From assembly GCA_031288635.1 (NCBI GenBank), contig JAITQZ010000065.1:1-6656 (forward strand): a stretch of 6,656 bases of DNA, written 5' to 3'. This stretch comes from Candidatus Peribacteria bacterium (GTDB lineage Bacteria; Patescibacteria; JAEDAM01; Absconditabacterales; Absconditicoccaceae). Under the pieces are notes generated by a model, which did no database searches, was not told where the DNA came from, and was given only the letters and a program-made list of their open reading frames with translations. Both the position numbers and the translations under genes were made by a program. Below, in pieces: positions 5,843 through 6,656 of the stretch (its first letter is position 1; the number at the start of each line of letters is the position of its first letter).

Positions 5843-6381
5843 TATGTTCGTTTCTCTTCACACGGTACTTCTACCATTCTACAGAGCTGTGAGGAGATGG
5901 TAAAGCAGTACTGTTTTTGTTCTTTGATAGTGAAGACGAGGGCAATTTGATTGAGGGGAGCATTTGCGGTATCTCGTTGAATAAGGCAGTTTCCTTGATA
6001 GGGAGAGAATCGGAGAGTAATTTGCTTTTGTTTCGTAGGGATATTTGCTGTAGGGTCTGAAATGATACTTGCTATGATAAATTTGTCTTTGAAGGTTTCT
6101 GTGTGATAGAGGCTGTTGTCAGTGGTGGTAAAGTATTCAAAGGTAATAGTATCGCTACCACTATTGAGAGTTGCTCTCATTCCTGTATAGTTTTGTCCTG
6201 CATATCTGGAAGAAGTCAGATTTTTAGTATAGTGAGATTGGTAGTCGGTGAGGATTGCCTCTTTCACGGTTTTTCGTTGGAGTTTGCTTAATTGGTCGCT
6301 GGTAAAACTCATCGTCATCATTGTGATGATGCCCATAATAATGAGTACAATCAGCATTTCCATCAAAGTAAAGGCTTTCAT
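5839..6381 (-). CDS. Type IV pilin-like (pseudopilin) protein
   Basis: The chosen 180-residue product begins MKAFTLMEMLIVLIIMGIIT, the prepilin N-terminus: a short basic leader, a cleavage site before Phe, Thr-Leu, Glu at position +5 of the mature form, then a hydrophobic helix. The residue before the cut is Ala3, not the usual Gly; a prepilin peptidase would be expected to cut there and methylate Phe. After the helix comes a polar region (about 30-125) and a C-terminal part with four Cys (132, 159, 167, 174) that could form disulfides. It would act as a major or minor subunit of a type IV pilus or DNA-uptake pseudopilus. The frame stays open up to ATG 6573, but I chose 6381 because leaders are short in this family and a TATAAT lies between. 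It stops at TAA 5841-5839. No other pilus genes are in the window. Confidence 0.85.
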   Translation of the reverse strand: MKAFTLMEMLIVLIIMGIITMMTMSFTSDQLSKLQRKTVKEAILTDYQSHYTKNLTSSRYAGQNYTGMRATLNSGSDTITFEYFTTTDNSLYHTETFKDKFIIASIISDPTANIPTKQKQITLRFSPYQGNCLIQRDTANAPLNQIALVFTIKEQKQYCFTISSQLCRMVEVPCEEKRTY

Positions 6382-6459
6382 CAGAGGAATGAATAAAGAT
6401 AAAGCTGATTTGTTTTTATGAAAAACTAGAGAAAATACAATGGTTTCTTCTCCGGTTCT

Positions 6460-6465
6460 ATTATA
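6460..6465 (-). promoter_or_regulatory. Possible -10 element of the pilin-like gene
   Basis: TATAAT on the minus strand (6465-6460) is a perfect -10 hexamer about 80 bases before the chosen ATG at 6381. At a 17-base spacing the -35 position is TTATTT, a poor match, so a second factor or a different promoter is possible. If used, transcription would begin near 6453, which rules out translation from the distant ATG at 6573 for this transcript. Confidence 0.4.
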
Positions 6466-6489
6466 AAGAATCCAAGGAAGAAAAATAAT

Positions 6490-6554
6490 TGTAAACAGTT
6501 CTTTACACATTATTTTACACAAAAATAGAAAAAGGATATATATATATCTGTAAA
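6490..6554. repeat. Cluster of TGTAAA/TTTACA hexamers between divergent genes
   Basis: TGTAAA occurs at 6490-6495 and 6549-6554, and its reverse complement TTTACA at 6502-6507 and 6514-6519, where it is part of the direct repeat TTTACACA (6502-6509 and 6514-6521). The first three copies start exactly 12 bases apart. The cluster lies between the pilin-like gene and the promoter at 6567. A regulator site is possible, but in AT-rich DNA chance is a serious alternative. Confidence 0.25.
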
Positions 6555-6566
6555 TATTCTCAAAAA

Positions 6567-6595
6567 TTTGCATAAGATAAAATTTTGATTATACT
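6567..6595 (+). promoter_or_regulatory. Promoter of the gene entering at the right end
   Basis: TTTGCA (6567-6572), 17 bases and TATACT (6590-6595), followed by T, repeat the pattern of the promoters at 4093-4121 (plus) and 1439-1411 (minus) with one change. Expected start of transcription is near 6602, giving a leader of about 31 bases before ATG at 6633. Confidence 0.7.
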
Positions 6596-6632
6596 TCAGT
6601 CAAGGATATTTTATCTTTTAATAAAGAAAACG

Positions 6633-6656
6633 ATGAAAAAAGCAGGTTATTATGTA
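6633..6656 (+). CDS. Start of a gene cut off by the window end
   Basis: Eight codons are visible (MKKAGYYV). The ATG is placed here because it is the first ATG after the promoter at 6567-6595; the upstream AAAGAAAACG is purine-rich but not a clear ribosome binding site. Two lysines at the start could open a signal or membrane segment, but too little is present to say. The product cannot be identified. Confidence 0.55.

Noticed and set aside
6535..6548. AT-repeat palindrome GATATATATATATC
   Set aside because: A short AT repeat common in AT-rich intergenic DNA; no sign that it is a specific site.
6382..6573. Longer N-terminus for the pilin-like protein starting at ATG 6573
   Set aside because: Prepilin leaders are short, a TATAAT lies within this stretch, and the Met just before KAFTLMEM gives a normal leader.
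1..6656. tRNA genes, including a tRNA-Gly with anticodon UCA, and CRISPR arrays
   Set aside because: No cloverleaf-like segment ending in a T-arm, and no evenly spaced direct repeats, were found by eye.

Overview
The window most likely comes from a bacterium of the Candidate Phyla Radiation that uses genetic code 25, in which UGA means glycine: Absconditabacteria (SR1) or Gracilibacteria. Three genes contain in-frame TGA codons that must be read as sense, five in total (one in truD at 2288, three in a phosphate-transporter-like gene at 4184, 4376 and 5309, one in a small gene at 114-116 on the minus strand). In the transporter two of them fall where glycine suits the family. No gene I accept ends with TGA; all end with TAA or TAG. 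Under the standard code truD and the transporter would look like pieces of broken genes. Under code 25 they are intact.

Layout. At 84-1376 (minus strand) lies a compact set of three small genes of unknown function, with a promoter at 1411-1439 and an intrinsic terminator at 25-56. At 1377-1750 there is a mostly non-coding stretch with one candidate 46-residue secreted or lipoprotein-like peptide. At 1751-2998 (plus) lies truD, tRNA pseudouridine synthase D, with a C-rich, hairpin-forming block embedded in frame. It converges on a dihydrofolate reductase gene (3026-3988, minus) that carries an extra C-terminal region of about 150 residues. A perfect 30-bp palindrome between them serves as terminator in both directions. 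Divergent promoters at 4035-4121 serve the reductase and a 563-residue Na/Pi-cotransporter-like membrane protein with a helical C-terminal region (4151-5842, plus). That gene converges, with overlapping stop codons, on a type IV pilin-like gene (5839-6381, minus). A promoter at 6567-6595 leads into a gene cut off by the window end (6633 onward).

Functionally this is a mix of housekeeping genes (tRNA modification, folate reduction, ion transport) and a surface or pilus component, with one cluster of unknown small proteins. The genes do not form one pathway. Three promoters share nearly the same sequence, TTTGC(T/A), 17 bases, TATACTT. Start codons lack clear Shine-Dalgarno sequences and are mostly preceded by AT-rich leaders. 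I saw no tRNA, rRNA, CRISPR array or transposase.
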